Assembly (NCBI RefSeq): GCF_002930615.1
Contig: NZ_PSNX01000006.1
Coordinates: 62,001-126,000, forward strand
Source of the DNA: Caldimonas caldifontis
Lineage (GTDB): Bacteria > Pseudomonadota > Gammaproteobacteria > Burkholderiales > Burkholderiaceae_C
Direction of reading: 5' to 3'
Length of the DNA stretch: 64,000 nt
Shown here piece after piece: positions 39,624 through 49,799 of this stretch (positions are counted from its first letter, which is position 1; every line of letters begins with the position of its first letter). Under the pieces are notes generated by a model. It saw only the letters and a list, made by a program, of their open reading frames with translations, did not search any database and was not told the origin of the DNA. A program made the position numbers and the translations under genes.

Positions 39624-40123
39624 GACGCCCCTCCGCTGAGCACCAGCACGATGGTGCCGTTGTAGCCATTGCCGCTGCGTGTGAGCTGCACATCGACCGG
39701 GCGCGCGCGGGCGGCACTGCGGGCCTCGCCCAGCCAGGCCCACAGGACGTCCCCAGGGAGTCCCTGCACCGTCAGCGTGGCGCGATCGCCCTGCAGGTTC
39801 AGTCGGCCCCCTTCGCCCAGACGTTCGGCCGAGGCCTGCAGGGCACGTGTGGCCTGGGCCGAGGCCACGGGCGGAGCCCCCCGCAGCTCGCGGGCTTCCT
39901 GGGCCAGCCGCTGCATGTGCTGGGTCTGGGTGCGGATCTCGGCGAGTTGCTGGGGGGTTTCGCGCAGCGTGCGCAGGGCAGGCTGCAGGGCCACCCACCA
40001 CAACACCGCCAGCGCCACCACGGCGCCGGTGAACTGCACCAGCGTGCGTTCGCGTGCCTCCAGCGCGTTCCAGCGCGTGAGCACCTTCTGTTGCCACTGC
40101 TGGCGCAGGTCCTGCAGGGTCAT
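39620..40123 (-). CDS. gspM: Type II secretion protein GspM
   Basis: The product has 167 residues: cytoplasmic start, one membrane helix (about 32-47, VALAVLWWVALQPAL region), a coiled-coil-like segment (about 55-80), then a small ferredoxin-like periplasmic domain. It pairs with GspL and anchors the inner-membrane platform. Start at 40123 overlaps the gspL stop by 4 bp. Confidence 0.92.
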   Translation of the reverse strand: MTLQDLRQQWQQKVLTRWNALEARERTLVQFTGAVVALAVLWWVALQPALRTLRETPQQLAEIRTQTQHMQRLAQEARELRGAPPVASAQATRALQASAERLGEGGRLNLQGDRATLTVQGLPGDVLWAWLGEARSAARARPVDVQLTRSGNGYNGTIVLVLSGGAS

Positions 40124-41373
40124 GAGCGGCCTCCCGGGGCGCGTCGCAGGGTGAGCTGGGGGCCGTTGCGCTCGATGCGCCAGCCTTCGGGTTCGAGCTG
40201 CTGGCTCAGTTCTGCGATGTCCTCGTCGGGCCAGCCCCCCACCGACAGGGTGAGCTGGCCGGGTTCGAAGCGCAGGCCTTCCAGCGGCCGGCCCTGGGGC
40301 CAGGCGCCGGCCACGGCCTGCAGCATGGGCTCGAGGTCGGTGTCGCCCGGGCGGCCGGCCACGGCGCGCAGCTGTTCGGTTTCGCGCTGCATCTGCACCG
40401 GCGCATCGAGCACGGCGCGCACGTTCGGGAAGGTCGCCTGCAGCAAGGCCACCTGTTCGGCACGGGCCGCGCGCAGCTCATGGCGCTGCTTCCAGGCCCA
40501 GGCGTTCAGGCCCACGAGCTGCACCAGCACCAGCACCGCCAGGCCCACCCGCAGCGGTCGCCAGGCCGGGCCCGAAAGCGAGCGCCATCCCTTGCGCAGG
40601 GCCCGCACGCCCCTGGGGCGGTTGGCCAAGTCGAACTGTCGCAGGTTCCAGGCCGATTGCGCCGCCTGCAGGGCGGCATCGGCGCGCGACAGCACCTCCA
40701 CCGGCTGGCCCAGACCCTGCTCGGCGGCTGCCACGGCGGCGGGCTCGGCACTCCACAGCGTCGGGGGCTGATCGGGGCCTGGCCCGGCGAGCCAGTGGCG
40801 CATCAGGGTGCCGGAAGGGCGCAGCACCAGCACGCCGTCGGGGCGGGCCCAGACCAGGCTCAGCGCCCGGTCGTCCTCCGGGTTGTCGAGCTGGAAATGG
40901 CCTCGCGCTGGTTCGCCCGGTTCGGCCTGGGGCACGACCCGATCGACCACGATGCCAGCAGCCTCGAGGGCGCCGAGCTGCAGCACCAGCCAGGCGCGGT
41001 GCATGGCCACCACCCAGGTGTCGTTCCCCGCGCTGGCGCCGGGAGCCACGGCCAGGTGGGTGTCCTCGGTGTCTTCGAGCAGTGCTTCTTCCAGCACGCC
41101 GGCCAGTGCGGCACGCAGCCGCGCCTGGGGTGCCTTGGGCAGGCTCACCCGGTGCCAGGCCAGGTCGGCGGCCGCGGCCACGGCCACCACGGTGTCGGCC
41201 TTGGGCATCAGGGCGGGCGCGCAGCGGCCATGACGGGCTGCCAGCAGGCCATCGCGGCTGAGCACATAGTCGAACTCGGCCGGCGCGCGCAGGGGCGCGG
41301 CCGCATCCCCGGGAGCACCACTGCGGGCGCCCAGGTGCGGCCTCGGGGCCAGCGAGATGACGAGCAGACTCAT
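40120..41373 (-). CDS. gspL: Type II secretion protein GspL
   Basis: The product has 417 residues: cytoplasmic actin-like domain (about 1-240), one membrane helix (about 258-280), and a periplasmic GspL_C domain (about 320-410). It links GspE to the membrane platform. It begins 96 bp after gspK, the only gap of this size in the gspJ-to-gspF overlapping series, and palindromes lie in this gap. Confidence 0.92.
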   Translation of the reverse strand: MSLLVISLAPRPHLGARSGAPGDAAAPLRAPAEFDYVLSRDGLLAARHGRCAPALMPKADTVVAVAAAADLAWHRVSLPKAPQARLRAALAGVLEEALLEDTEDTHLAVAPGASAGNDTWVVAMHRAWLVLQLGALEAAGIVVDRVVPQAEPGEPARGHFQLDNPEDDRALSLVWARPDGVLVLRPSGTLMRHWLAGPGPDQPPTLWSAEPAAVAAAEQGLGQPVEVLSRADAALQAAQSAWNLRQFDLANRPRGVRALRKGWRSLSGPAWRPLRVGLAVLVLVQLVGLNAWAWKQRHELRAARAEQVALLQATFPNVRAVLDAPVQMQRETEQLRAVAGRPGDTDLEPMLQAVAGAWPQGRPLEGLRFEPGQLTLSVGGWPDEDIAELSQQLEPEGWRIERNGPQLTLRRAPGGRS

Positions 41374-41392
41374 ATAAGGCTTTTGAAATCAA

Positions 41393-41427
41393 CGCATTAT
41401 GCGCATGCCTTCACGTCACGTGTGAAG
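41393..41427 (-). promoter_or_regulatory. Palindromes and possible promoter before gspL
   Basis: The gspK-gspL gap holds CGCAT-T-ATGCG (41393-41403) and CTTCAC/GTGAAG spaced by 7 (41409-41427, with an inner CACGTG). On the minus strand CATAAT resembles a -10 box, with a weak TTCACA -35 at 19-bp spacing. This may be an internal promoter or operator. Confidence 0.3.
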
Positions 41428-41469
41428 AAATGTCGCGGAGTTTCCCTGTCTCCCCCGTGCTCGCAGGGG

Positions 41470-42420
41470 TCAGCGCGCGGCGGGTAGCGCCAGGGCCGTG
41501 CGTTCGCGCGCAAGGGACACCACCTGCAGCCCCCGGCGCTCCACGAGCGAGCGCTCCTCCACGGCTCGCTGATCGATGCGCAACTGGCCGCGCACCTCGA
41601 AGAAGTCCGAACTCACGGTGACGAGGGTGTCCGAGGGCGCGCCGCCCGGCAGCAGCGATGCCGCTTCGTTCACCGCCCGGAACGGCGTGCGCTGACGGTG
41701 CTGCACCAGCCGGTCGGCGCTGGCGAGATCCAGCCCCAGCACGGCCGCCAGCACCTCGCGGGAGGCCGTGTTCAGGTTCACTTGGGTGGGTCGCGGCAGG
41801 ATGGTCACATAGGGCGCCAAGGCGGCGACGGTGTTGGCATCCAGCCCCAGCCAGCTCAGCTGGGCGGGGCTGAAGGGCATCAGCGGGGCGTCGGCCGAGC
41901 CCTCGGTGTTCGCCTCCATGCCCGTGGTGCGCGGCACGAAGCCGGCCACCAGCAGGTTCACCGTGCTGGCATCGACGTTCACCAGTTCGCACAAGCGCGC
42001 CAGGGCCTCCCGATGTGGGGCCGAGGCATCCGGGGCCTGGGCCAGGTTGGTCAGGTTGAAGCGGGCCTGCAGGTCGCTGATGCGACCGGCCAGGAAGGCG
42101 TCCGGCGCGGCGTCGGAGTCGCTCAGGTCGGCGGCCAGGAAGGTGGACAGCCGCGCCTCGGCCAGCGGCGTGGCCCAGGGTTCCGAGAGATGGTCGACCG
42201 ACCCCGAGCGGCGGTCCTCGCGCAGGATCAGCCGCGCCCAGTCGAGCGCGCCGGTGAGGATCCACGACGACTGCGCCCGGCTGCGCTCGGCGGCCTCGAT
42301 CTGCACCGACCGCCACTGCCGCCACAGCATGCTGCTGGCCAGCGTGGCCACCAGGGTCACGATGATCATGGCCGTGAGCAGCGCGGCGCCGCGGTCCGGA
42401 CGGTGGGGGGCTCGCATCAT
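41470..42420 (-). CDS. gspK: Type II secretion minor pseudopilin GspK
   Basis: The product has 316 residues with a prepilin-type N-terminus (RGAALLTAMIIVTLVATLAS) and the GspK domain, including a helix-hairpin-helix-like segment (VNLNTASREVLAAVLG). GspK caps the pseudopilus with GspI and GspJ. The GspK start ATGATG overlaps the gspJ stop. Confidence 0.94.
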   Translation of the reverse strand: MMRAPHRPDRGAALLTAMIIVTLVATLASSMLWRQWRSVQIEAAERSRAQSSWILTGALDWARLILREDRRSGSVDHLSEPWATPLAEARLSTFLAADLSDSDAAPDAFLAGRISDLQARFNLTNLAQAPDASAPHREALARLCELVNVDASTVNLLVAGFVPRTTGMEANTEGSADAPLMPFSPAQLSWLGLDANTVAALAPYVTILPRPTQVNLNTASREVLAAVLGLDLASADRLVQHRQRTPFRAVNEAASLLPGGAPSDTLVTVSSDFFEVRGQLRIDQRAVEERSLVERRGLQVVSLARERTALALPAAR

Positions 42421-43028
42421 TCGGCCCTCAGGCGCAAGACGAGGTCGCGGGTCACGTCACCGGTCAGGCCGGAGGCGGGCGTGAGCGACAGCACCAGCCG
42501 CACCCCTTGCGGCAGGGCCTGCGCGCGCGGGTCGGTGGCCGACTGGTCGCCGGTGGACTGGGGGTTGGTCCAGGCATTGTTGCGCCAGAAGTACACCTGC
42601 CACTGGGCCACGCCGGGCAGGGCGGCCAGATCGCCGGGGTCACCGCCCAGCAGCTGCAGGGAGCGCATCCAGGCGTCCTGCAATTCGGCGCGTCGGGTCA
42701 GCGGCGGGCTCGCCCAGCGATGCCACTGGCTGCCGCGCAGCGTCCAGACCACCATCTGAACGCCTTGCTCGCTGCGACGCGTCAGGCGGGTCGAGCCGCC
42801 GTCGAAGCTCAGCGCCGGCACCACCTGGGTCTCATGCAGCGCGGCCAGGTCGGCCTCCCACTGGGCCAGCACGGTGTTCAGGCGCAGCACATGGTCCAGG
42901 CGGGTTTCGGCGATCTCCTTGGTGCGCACGATGCCGTCCACCCCGCGCCAGGCCAGCCCGGCCACGATGGCGAGGATGGTGACGGTGACCAGGACCTCGA
43001 TGAGGGTGAAGCCGCGGAAGGGGCGCAT
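42417..43028 (-). CDS. gspJ: Type II secretion minor pseudopilin GspJ
   Basis: The product has 203 residues with the prepilin signal RGFTLIEVLVTVTILA (cleavage after Gly) and the GspJ domain (about 30-195). It is a minor pseudopilin of the tip complex. It lies 1 bp after gspI and overlaps gspK. Confidence 0.94.
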   Translation of the reverse strand: MRPFRGFTLIEVLVTVTILAIVAGLAWRGVDGIVRTKEIAETRLDHVLRLNTVLAQWEADLAALHETQVVPALSFDGGSTRLTRRSEQGVQMVVWTLRGSQWHRWASPPLTRRAELQDAWMRSLQLLGGDPGDLAALPGVAQWQVYFWRNNAWTNPQSTGDQSATDPRAQALPQGVRLVLSLTPASGLTGDVTRDLVLRLRAE

Positions 43029-43029
43029 G

Positions 43030-43386
43030 TCAGTACCGGGGCAGGATGGTGGACAGCGTCACCAGCGGTTCGCCCTCGGGCGTGGTGATGCGCGCGTCCA
43101 CGCGGCGGAAATTCGGGTTGGGCGTGGGCCGGATCTGCAACTGCCCCACGTACTGCCGCCCGGCCTGCTCGCAGGCGAAGCCGGCATCGCCCACCGAAGG
43201 GAACTGGCGTGCCAGCATCAGGCCGGCGAGCTGGTTCTCGGCGCACCACTGGGCGGCCATGTTGTCGCTCAGGCGCTGGGCGTTGCCCGTCAGGGCCCCC
43301 GCGGCCTTGATGCCGGCCGACAGCGCCAGCGCCACGACCGCCAGGGCCACCAGCACCTCGATGAGCGTGAAGCCGCGGCGTTTCAT
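43030..43386 (-). CDS. gspI: Type II secretion minor pseudopilin GspI
   Basis: The product has 118 residues with the prepilin signal RRGFTLIEVLVALAVVALAL and the short GspI domain. It is thought to nucleate the pseudopilus tip with GspJ and GspK. It overlaps gspH by 4 bp. Confidence 0.94.
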   Translation of the reverse strand: MKRRGFTLIEVLVALAVVALALSAGIKAAGALTGNAQRLSDNMAAQWCAENQLAGLMLARQFPSVGDAGFACEQAGRQYVGQLQIRPTPNPNFRRVDARITTPEGEPLVTLSTILPRY

Positions 43387-43847
43387 GGTGAAGGTGCGAT
43401 TGCAAAAGCCTGCAGCCCGTCGGTGGCGATGGTGATGCGCCGGTCCTCCAGCGCGAGCGTCACGCGCTGCGGGCCGATCAGCGGGTCGGGGCCGAGCGTG
43501 AGGCCACCCGTCCCATAGACCTCGGCCGACACGCCCTGGTTCATCCAGCCCGTGGGCAGCTGCAGGCTGTCGGGCAGGCCCACGAAGCGGAAGCCGTCGG
43601 TGGCGGGCACCCAGCGCACGATCACCCCGGTGGCCCGCGACTCGACGCGCGCCGACTCCAGCAGCGCAGCGAGGCGCTCGGCCTCACGTTCCAGCGCCGT
43701 GGCCTGCGGGTCGCGGATGGCGAGGCTGATCGTGCTCACCACGATCGCCATCAGGCTCAGCACGATCAGCAGCTCCAGCAGCGTGAAGCCACGCTGTCTT
43801 GCCCAAGAGGGGCGATGCCTGCCAAGCACTTCAGCACCCCGCACCAC
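43383..43847 (-). CDS. gspH: Type II secretion minor pseudopilin GspH
   Basis: The product has 154 residues with a prepilin signal QRGFTLLELLIVLSLMAI (cleavage after Gly20) and the GspH domain. There is no ATG upstream of the signal in this frame; the best start is GTG 43847, or the next GTG codon. The leader before the cleavage site is longer than in GspI and GspJ. A palindromic repeat lies between it and gspG. Confidence 0.85.
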   Translation of the reverse strand: MVRGAEVLGRHRPSWARQRGFTLLELLIVLSLMAIVVSTISLAIRDPQATALEREAERLAALLESARVESRATGVIVRWVPATDGFRFVGLPDSLQLPTGWMNQGVSAEVYGTGGLTLGPDPLIGPQRVTLALEDRRITIATDGLQAFAIAPSP

Positions 43848-43863
43848 CCTGGCCCCTCAAGCA

Positions 43864-43937
43864 GACACCGCGGATCCGGCTCTGCCGGTCCGCCAGTGTC
43901 GCCCCCTTGAGGGGGCGCGCGAAGCGCGTAGGGGGGG
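43864..43937. repeat. Palindromic intergenic repeat between gspG and gspH
   Basis: A near-palindrome GACACCGCGGATCCGG / CCGGTCCGCCAGTGTC (43864-43900) is followed by the hairpin CGCCCCC-TTGA-GGGGGCG (43900-43917), then CGCGC-GAA-GCGCG (43916-43928), and a G-run. This mosaic resembles short repeats that are abundant in Comamonadaceae intergenic regions. It could form an RNA stem within the gsp transcript. Confidence 0.6.
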
Positions 43938-43942
43938 ACTCA

Positions 43943-44395
43943 TCACTGCCAGGAGCCGATATCGGCGTTCGGGCCGTCGCCGCCGGCTTGCCCATCCGCA
44001 CCGAAGCTGAACACATCGATCTCGCCTCGCACGCCCGGGTTCAGGTACTGGTACGGGCGCCCCCAGGGGTCGTTGGGCAGCTTGTCGAGGTAGGGCTTCC
44101 AGTTGGGGGGGATCGGCGCCGTGGTGGGGCGGGCCACCAGCGCCTGCAAGCCCTGCTCGGAGGTCGGGTAGCGCTGGTTGTCCAGGCGGTAGAGCTTGAG
44201 CGCCTGCATCAGATTGTTCACGTCCGTGCGCGCCGCCGTCACGCGGGCGTCGTCGGCCCGGTCCAGCACATTCGGCACGATCAGCGCGGCCAGGATGCCG
44301 ATGATGACCAGCACCACCATCAGCTCGATCAGCGTGAAGCCGCGGTGCGCGGCACGGGCGGCGCGGTGGCGCCAGGGGGTCAGGGTCGAAGTCAT
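43943..44395 (-). CDS. gspG: Type II secretion major pseudopilin GspG
   Basis: The product has 150 residues with a prepilin signal RGFTLIELMVVLVIIGILAA (cleavage after Gly19) and the GspG C-terminal domain (calcium-site type; DPWGRPYQYLNPG, DVFSFGADGQAGG). It is the main pseudopilus subunit. The ATG at 44395 (MTSTLTPWRHRA) is preferred over an upstream ATG at 44473, which falls in the divergent promoter region. It is the first gene of the gsp unit. Confidence 0.95.
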   Translation of the reverse strand: MTSTLTPWRHRAARAAHRGFTLIELMVVLVIIGILAALIVPNVLDRADDARVTAARTDVNNLMQALKLYRLDNQRYPTSEQGLQALVARPTTAPIPPNWKPYLDKLPNDPWGRPYQYLNPGVRGEIDVFSFGADGQAGGDGPNADIGSWQ

Positions 44396-44523
44396 GGATC
44401 TCGCGGGTTCAGGGTCCACCAGGACGGTTCGGGACACGGCGGTTCCCCGCGCAGCATAGCGCGAGCGCCACACCCCCAGGTGACAAGACGTCCACCGGGC
44501 AGGCCTTGAATCATAATGGGCCG

Positions 44524-45009
44524 ATGTTCGCCAAACTCGGTGCCTTCGTCATCTGGGCGCTGGCCGCGGCCAGCGCGACCTTCTGGGCCTTGCGCCTGGG
44601 CAGTTCGCCTCTGCCCGTGCCGGCCCATGCCGGCACTGTCGTGGCCTCCTCGGGCAGCGCGGCGTCGGTGACGCGGCTGCTGGGCGGCAACAACCGCCCG
44701 TCCGGTCCGGCGACGGCCCAGGCCTCACCGGCGCTGAGCAGCCGCTTCAAGCTCATCGGCGTGATGGCGCCGGCGGAAGGTACCGAGGGTCCCGGCGTGG
44801 CCCTCATCGCAGTCGATGGCAAGACCCCCCGGGCCTACGCCGTGGGCAGCCCGGTGGAAGGCGACCTGGTGCTGCAGACGCTGGGGCACCGCACGGCGGC
44901 GATCGGCCCTCGCGATGCGCCCGCCGCCTTCACCCTGGAGCTTCCGGTTCTGCCGCCGCCCCAGACCGGCACGCTCCAGCCGGCCCGCCCCGAGGGGCAG
45001 ACCTCCTGA
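44524..45009 (+). CDS. gspC: Type II secretion protein GspC-like
   Basis: The product has 161 residues: one N-terminal membrane helix (about 5-23) and a periplasmic HR-like domain (about 70-150; SRFKLIGVMAPAEG, ALIAVDGKTPRAYAVGS). GspC links the inner platform to the secretin. No PDZ domain is present, as in many short betaproteobacterial forms. It is transcribed divergently from gspG; 128 bp separate the starts. Confidence 0.85.
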   Translation: MFAKLGAFVIWALAAASATFWALRLGSSPLPVPAHAGTVVASSGSAASVTRLLGGNNRPSGPATAQASPALSSRFKLIGVMAPAEGTEGPGVALIAVDGKTPRAYAVGSPVEGDLVLQTLGHRTAAIGPRDAPAAFTLELPVLPPPQTGTLQPARPEGQTS

Positions 45010-45048
45010 GCCGGGCCGGGCCGGCGCGCGCGCGTATCCGACCCGGCC

Positions 45049-46947
45049 ATGGCGACCGCTCCCGACGCCCGCACCCCGCGCCCGGATCGGGCCCAGTGGC
45101 TGGCCGTCTTCCAGCCGCACCCGCCGTTCTCGCAGATGCAGGCGGCCCACATCGAGCAGCTTTTCGATGCCGCCAGCCTGTTGCGCTGCGCGCCCGGCCA
45201 GGTGCTGCGCCGGCCCGAGGACGGCCCGGTGCACACCCTCTTTGCCGTGCTGCAGGGGGCTGTCACCGGTCGCCGCGGGCTGGCCGATCTGGAGGCCACC
45301 GGCTTCCAGTACGAGGCCGGCGAGCTCTTTCCCGTGGGGGCCCTGATGGGCGCGCGCGCGGTCACCGCCACCTACACCGCCACCGAGGCGGGCTGGTGCC
45401 TGCTCATTCCCCGCGGGGCCGTCGATGCGGTGGCAGCCGCCAGCCCGCCGTTTGCCGACTTCCTCAGCGGGCGCATCCTGCAGTACCTCACGCTCTCGCG
45501 CCGGGCCGTGCAGGCGGACGCGGCCTCTCAGACCCTGGCCGAGCAATCCTTCGAGACGGCCCTGGCCCACCTGGCGCGCAAGCGGCCCGTCACCTGCCGG
45601 CCCGACACCCCGCTGGCCGAGGCCCTGCGCACCATGCACGAGCAGCACATCGGCTCGCTGCTGGTCACCGACGAGGCCGGCCGTCTGCAAGGCATCCTCA
45701 CGCGCCAGGACGTGCTGGGCCGCATCGTGCTGGCCGGCAAGCCCCTGAGCACCCCCATCGCCGAGGTCATGACGCATCCGGTGCACACGCTGGGGGTGGA
45801 CGACACGGCCCAGGACGCGGCCCTGCTGATGTCCCGGCATGGCATCCGTCACGTGCCGGTGCTGGACGGGGAGCGCCTGGTGAGCCTGGTCAGTGAGCGC
45901 GACCTCTTTGCCCTGCAGCGCCTGTCGCTCAAGCAGCTCAGTTCCGACTTGCGCCATGCCCCCGACCTTGCCGCGCTGCAGGTGGTGGCGCCCGACATCC
46001 GTCGCTTCGCCCGCAGCCTGCTCGCCCAGGGGCTGCGCTCGCGCCAGCTCACCGAGCTGGTGAGCCATCTCAACGACGTGCTGGCCGAGCGCCTGGTCCA
46101 GTTGACGGCGCGCTCCCATGGACTCGACATGGAGCGCGCCTGCTGGATGGCCCTGGGCTCGGAAGGGCGCGCCGAGCAGACCGTGGCGACCGACCAGGAC
46201 AATGGCCTGGTCTTCGAGAGCGACGACCCGGCCACCGATCGTCCGCGCTGGCTGGCCTTTGCCAAGGACGTGAACGAAGGCCTGGCCGCCTGCGGCTATC
46301 CGCTGTGCAAGGGCGGTGTGATGTCGATGAATCCGCAGTGGTGTCTCACGTCGCGCGAGTGGTGCGAGCGCTTCGACCACTGGATCGAGCACGGCGCCCC
46401 CGAGGACCTGCTGCACGCCAGCATCTTCTTCGACTTTCGCGCCCTGGCCGGCCGCGAGGCCCTGCTGGCGCCGATGCGCCAGCTCGTCACCCGCCGCGCC
46501 CGGGCGGTGCCGCGCTTCCTACGCCAGATGAGCGAGCTGGCCCTGCGCCACCGCGTGCCGCTGAACTGGCTGGGGGGGCTGGACACCACGCGCGAGGGTG
46601 AGCACGAGTGGGTGGACCTCAAGATGCAGGGGGCCGCCATCTTCGTGGCCGCCGCGCGCATCTACGCGCTGGCCCATGGCGTGACGGCCACCAGCACGCG
46701 CGCGCGCATCGAGCAGGCTGCGCCGGCCATGGGGGTGGAGCCCCAGGAAAGCCAGGCCTGGATCGCCGGCTTCGAGTTCCTGCAGACCCTGCGCCTGCGC
46801 GTGCAGATCGGTGCCGACGAGATGCCCGAGCAGCCCAACCGCATCGACGTGAATCAGCTCAACGACATCGACCGCCGCATGCTGAAGGAAACCTTCCGAC
46901 TGGCGCGGCGGCTGCAGCAGCGGCTGCAGCTCGACTACTTGCGCTGA
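45049..46947 (+). CDS. cNMP-binding / CBS / DUF294 nucleotidyltransferase-like protein
   Basis: The product has 632 residues: a cyclic-nucleotide-binding-type domain (about 20-140), a CBS pair (about 175-290; MHEQHIGSLLVTDEAGR, MSRHGIRHVPVLDGERL), a DUF294 nucleotidyltransferase-like domain (about 315-455, GSEGRAEQTVATDQDNGL) and a C-terminal DUF294_C domain (about 480-625). It is probably a cytoplasmic signalling or regulatory protein; substrates are unknown. It follows gspC by 39 bp but is unlikely to be part of secretion. Confidence 0.88.
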   Translation: MATAPDARTPRPDRAQWLAVFQPHPPFSQMQAAHIEQLFDAASLLRCAPGQVLRRPEDGPVHTLFAVLQGAVTGRRGLADLEATGFQYEAGELFPVGALMGARAVTATYTATEAGWCLLIPRGAVDAVAAASPPFADFLSGRILQYLTLSRRAVQADAASQTLAEQSFETALAHLARKRPVTCRPDTPLAEALRTMHEQHIGSLLVTDEAGRLQGILTRQDVLGRIVLAGKPLSTPIAEVMTHPVHTLGVDDTAQDAALLMSRHGIRHVPVLDGERLVSLVSERDLFALQRLSLKQLSSDLRHAPDLAALQVVAPDIRRFARSLLAQGLRSRQLTELVSHLNDVLAERLVQLTARSHGLDMERACWMALGSEGRAEQTVATDQDNGLVFESDDPATDRPRWLAFAKDVNEGLAACGYPLCKGGVMSMNPQWCLTSREWCERFDHWIEHGAPEDLLHASIFFDFRALAGREALLAPMRQLVTRRARAVPRFLRQMSELALRHRVPLNWLGGLDTTREGEHEWVDLKMQGAAIFVAAARIYALAHGVTATSTRARIEQAAPAMGVEPQESQAWIAGFEFLQTLRLRVQIGADEMPEQPNRIDVNQLNDIDRRMLKETFRLARRLQQRLQLDYLR

Positions 46948-46951
46948 CGCG

Positions 46952-47995
46952 CTACAGCTCCGCCGGCCGGCTGGGCCCCGGGTCCTCGCCCTCGGCCACC
47001 TCGGTCAGCAAGGCGGCTGCGGCGTGGATGAGTGGCCAGGCCAGCGACGCGCCGCTGCCATCGGTGCTTTCCAGCCCCAGTTCCAGCAGCGGACCTTGCT
47101 TGAAATACTCCATCGCGAGGCTCAGGCCCGGACGGCTGTGGCTGCGCGAGAAGACGGCGTAGTCCACCACCGGGGGCGCGATGCGCGAGGCCACCGCCAG
47201 GGCGGCGCAAGCCGGCAGGCCATCGACGATGATCAGGTGGCGTTTGCCCGCGGCCACCAGCATGGCGCCCACCATCATCGCGATCTCGAAGCCGCCCATC
47301 GCCGCCAGCATCTCCACCGGCTCCACCACGCTGCGGTGGCGCTCGAGCACCGCCTGGAGCACGGCCACCTGGTGGCCCAGCAGCTCAGGCGCTGCCTGTG
47401 CCGAGGGCTGGATCAGATGCTGCAGCGGGATGAGCGTCAGGCGCGACAGCAGGGCGGCGGCGCTGGCCTCGCTGCCCACGCCCAGGCCCGCGCAAGCCAG
47501 CACGTTGCCGGGCAGGGCGTTGGCGATCTCCATGCCGGCACGGATGGCCGCCTGCGCCTGGTCCACCGACATGGCGGGGCCCACGCGGGAATTGCGCGTG
47601 GCGTGCGCGATCTTGCGCGACAGCAGCAGCGGGTGGCGCCCCAAGGGCTCCGACAGGCCCGCATCGACCACCGTCAGACCCAGGCCCTGGATGTGGGCGA
47701 AGACGGCCAGTGGCCGGCGCAGCATGATGATCGCCTGCACCTGCTCGACGCTGGGGGTGGTGTCCGGTGCCGTGATGCCGTCCACCGCCAGGCCATGGTC
47801 GCCGGCGAACACCACCAGCTGGGGGGTGTGCAAGCGTGGCTTGAGGGTGTTCTGCACCAGCCCCAGGCGCACGGCCAGGGGCTCCAGTTCGCCCAGGCTG
47901 CCGGCAGCAGTGTTGCGTGCGGCGAGCTTCTCCAGCAGCGCCTGCTGCAGGGGCGGGTGGTAGGTGGGGGCGATCAGCGAGCGGTTCAGGCTCAT
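46952..47995 (-). CDS. cobT: CobT-type dimethylbenzimidazole phosphoribosyltransferase
   Basis: The product has 347 residues and matches CobT, which makes alpha-ribazole phosphate for the lower loop of cobalamin (VVFAGDHGLAVDGI, GLGVGSEASAAALL, IVDGLPACAALAVA). At the segment normally RLGEG(S/T)GA, whose Glu is the catalytic base, this protein reads LESTDGSGA, placing Asp312 at the Glu position. The alignment by eye is unambiguous for GSGA, but the replacement should be checked. It lies 15 bp after ilvA on the same strand. No cobalamin riboswitch or other cob gene is seen here. Confidence 0.87.
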   Translation of the reverse strand: MSLNRSLIAPTYHPPLQQALLEKLAARNTAAGSLGELEPLAVRLGLVQNTLKPRLHTPQLVVFAGDHGLAVDGITAPDTTPSVEQVQAIIMLRRPLAVFAHIQGLGLTVVDAGLSEPLGRHPLLLSRKIAHATRNSRVGPAMSVDQAQAAIRAGMEIANALPGNVLACAGLGVGSEASAAALLSRLTLIPLQHLIQPSAQAAPELLGHQVAVLQAVLERHRSVVEPVEMLAAMGGFEIAMMVGAMLVAAGKRHLIIVDGLPACAALAVASRIAPPVVDYAVFSRSHSRPGLSLAMEYFKQGPLLELGLESTDGSGASLAWPLIHAAAALLTEVAEGEDPGPSRPAEL

Positions 47996-48010
47996 GGCAA
48001 GGGCTGGCCC

Positions 48011-49579
<1,569 letters not shown>

Positions 49580-49650
49580 GCGGCTCCTCCTGGGAAGCCG
49601 ATGACTATACGCCAGCGCGTGGCCGGTCTTGCAGTGCAGCAACGGGGCCC

Positions 49651-49687
49651 AAGAAAAAGGCCCAAGGCGGTGAAGCCTTGGGCCAAA
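49651..49687 (-). terminator. ilvA: Intrinsic terminator in the ilvA 5' leader
   Basis: On the minus strand GGCCCAAGGC, loop TTCACC, GCCTTGGGCC is followed by TTTTTCTT, a classic terminator, 72 bp before the ilvA start. A second copy of CTTGGGCC follows immediately downstream and could compete for pairing with the left arm. No upstream gene on this strand is close, so it probably controls ilvA. Confidence 0.7.
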
Positions 49688-49760
49688 TCCACCAAAGGAG
49701 GAGGGTGGAGGAGACAAACGTTGCAATGCCGCGATCAGCGAACATTACATAGATGAAAGT

Positions 49761-49799
49761 TTAACGCCGAAGGATGGTGCGCCGCAATAACAATTTCAC
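49761..49799 (-). CDS. Possible leader peptide for ilvA attenuation
   Basis: A 12-codon frame GTG-AAA-TTG-TTA-TTG-CGG-... (VKLLLRRTILRR) lies 67 bp before the terminator. It contains four Leu and one Ile codon in a short space, three of them TTG/TTA, rare in this genome. An overlapping ATG frame (49735-49803; MREIVIAAHHPSALNFHLCN... 22 codons) with Ile-Val-Ile is an alternative. The ribosome site is weak. This is only a candidate. Confidence 0.3.
   Translation of the reverse strand: MKLLLRRTILRR

Noticed and set aside
46952-48000. Possible cobalamin riboswitch near cobT
   Set aside because: The gap to ilvA is only 15 bp and no B12-box-like sequence is visible.
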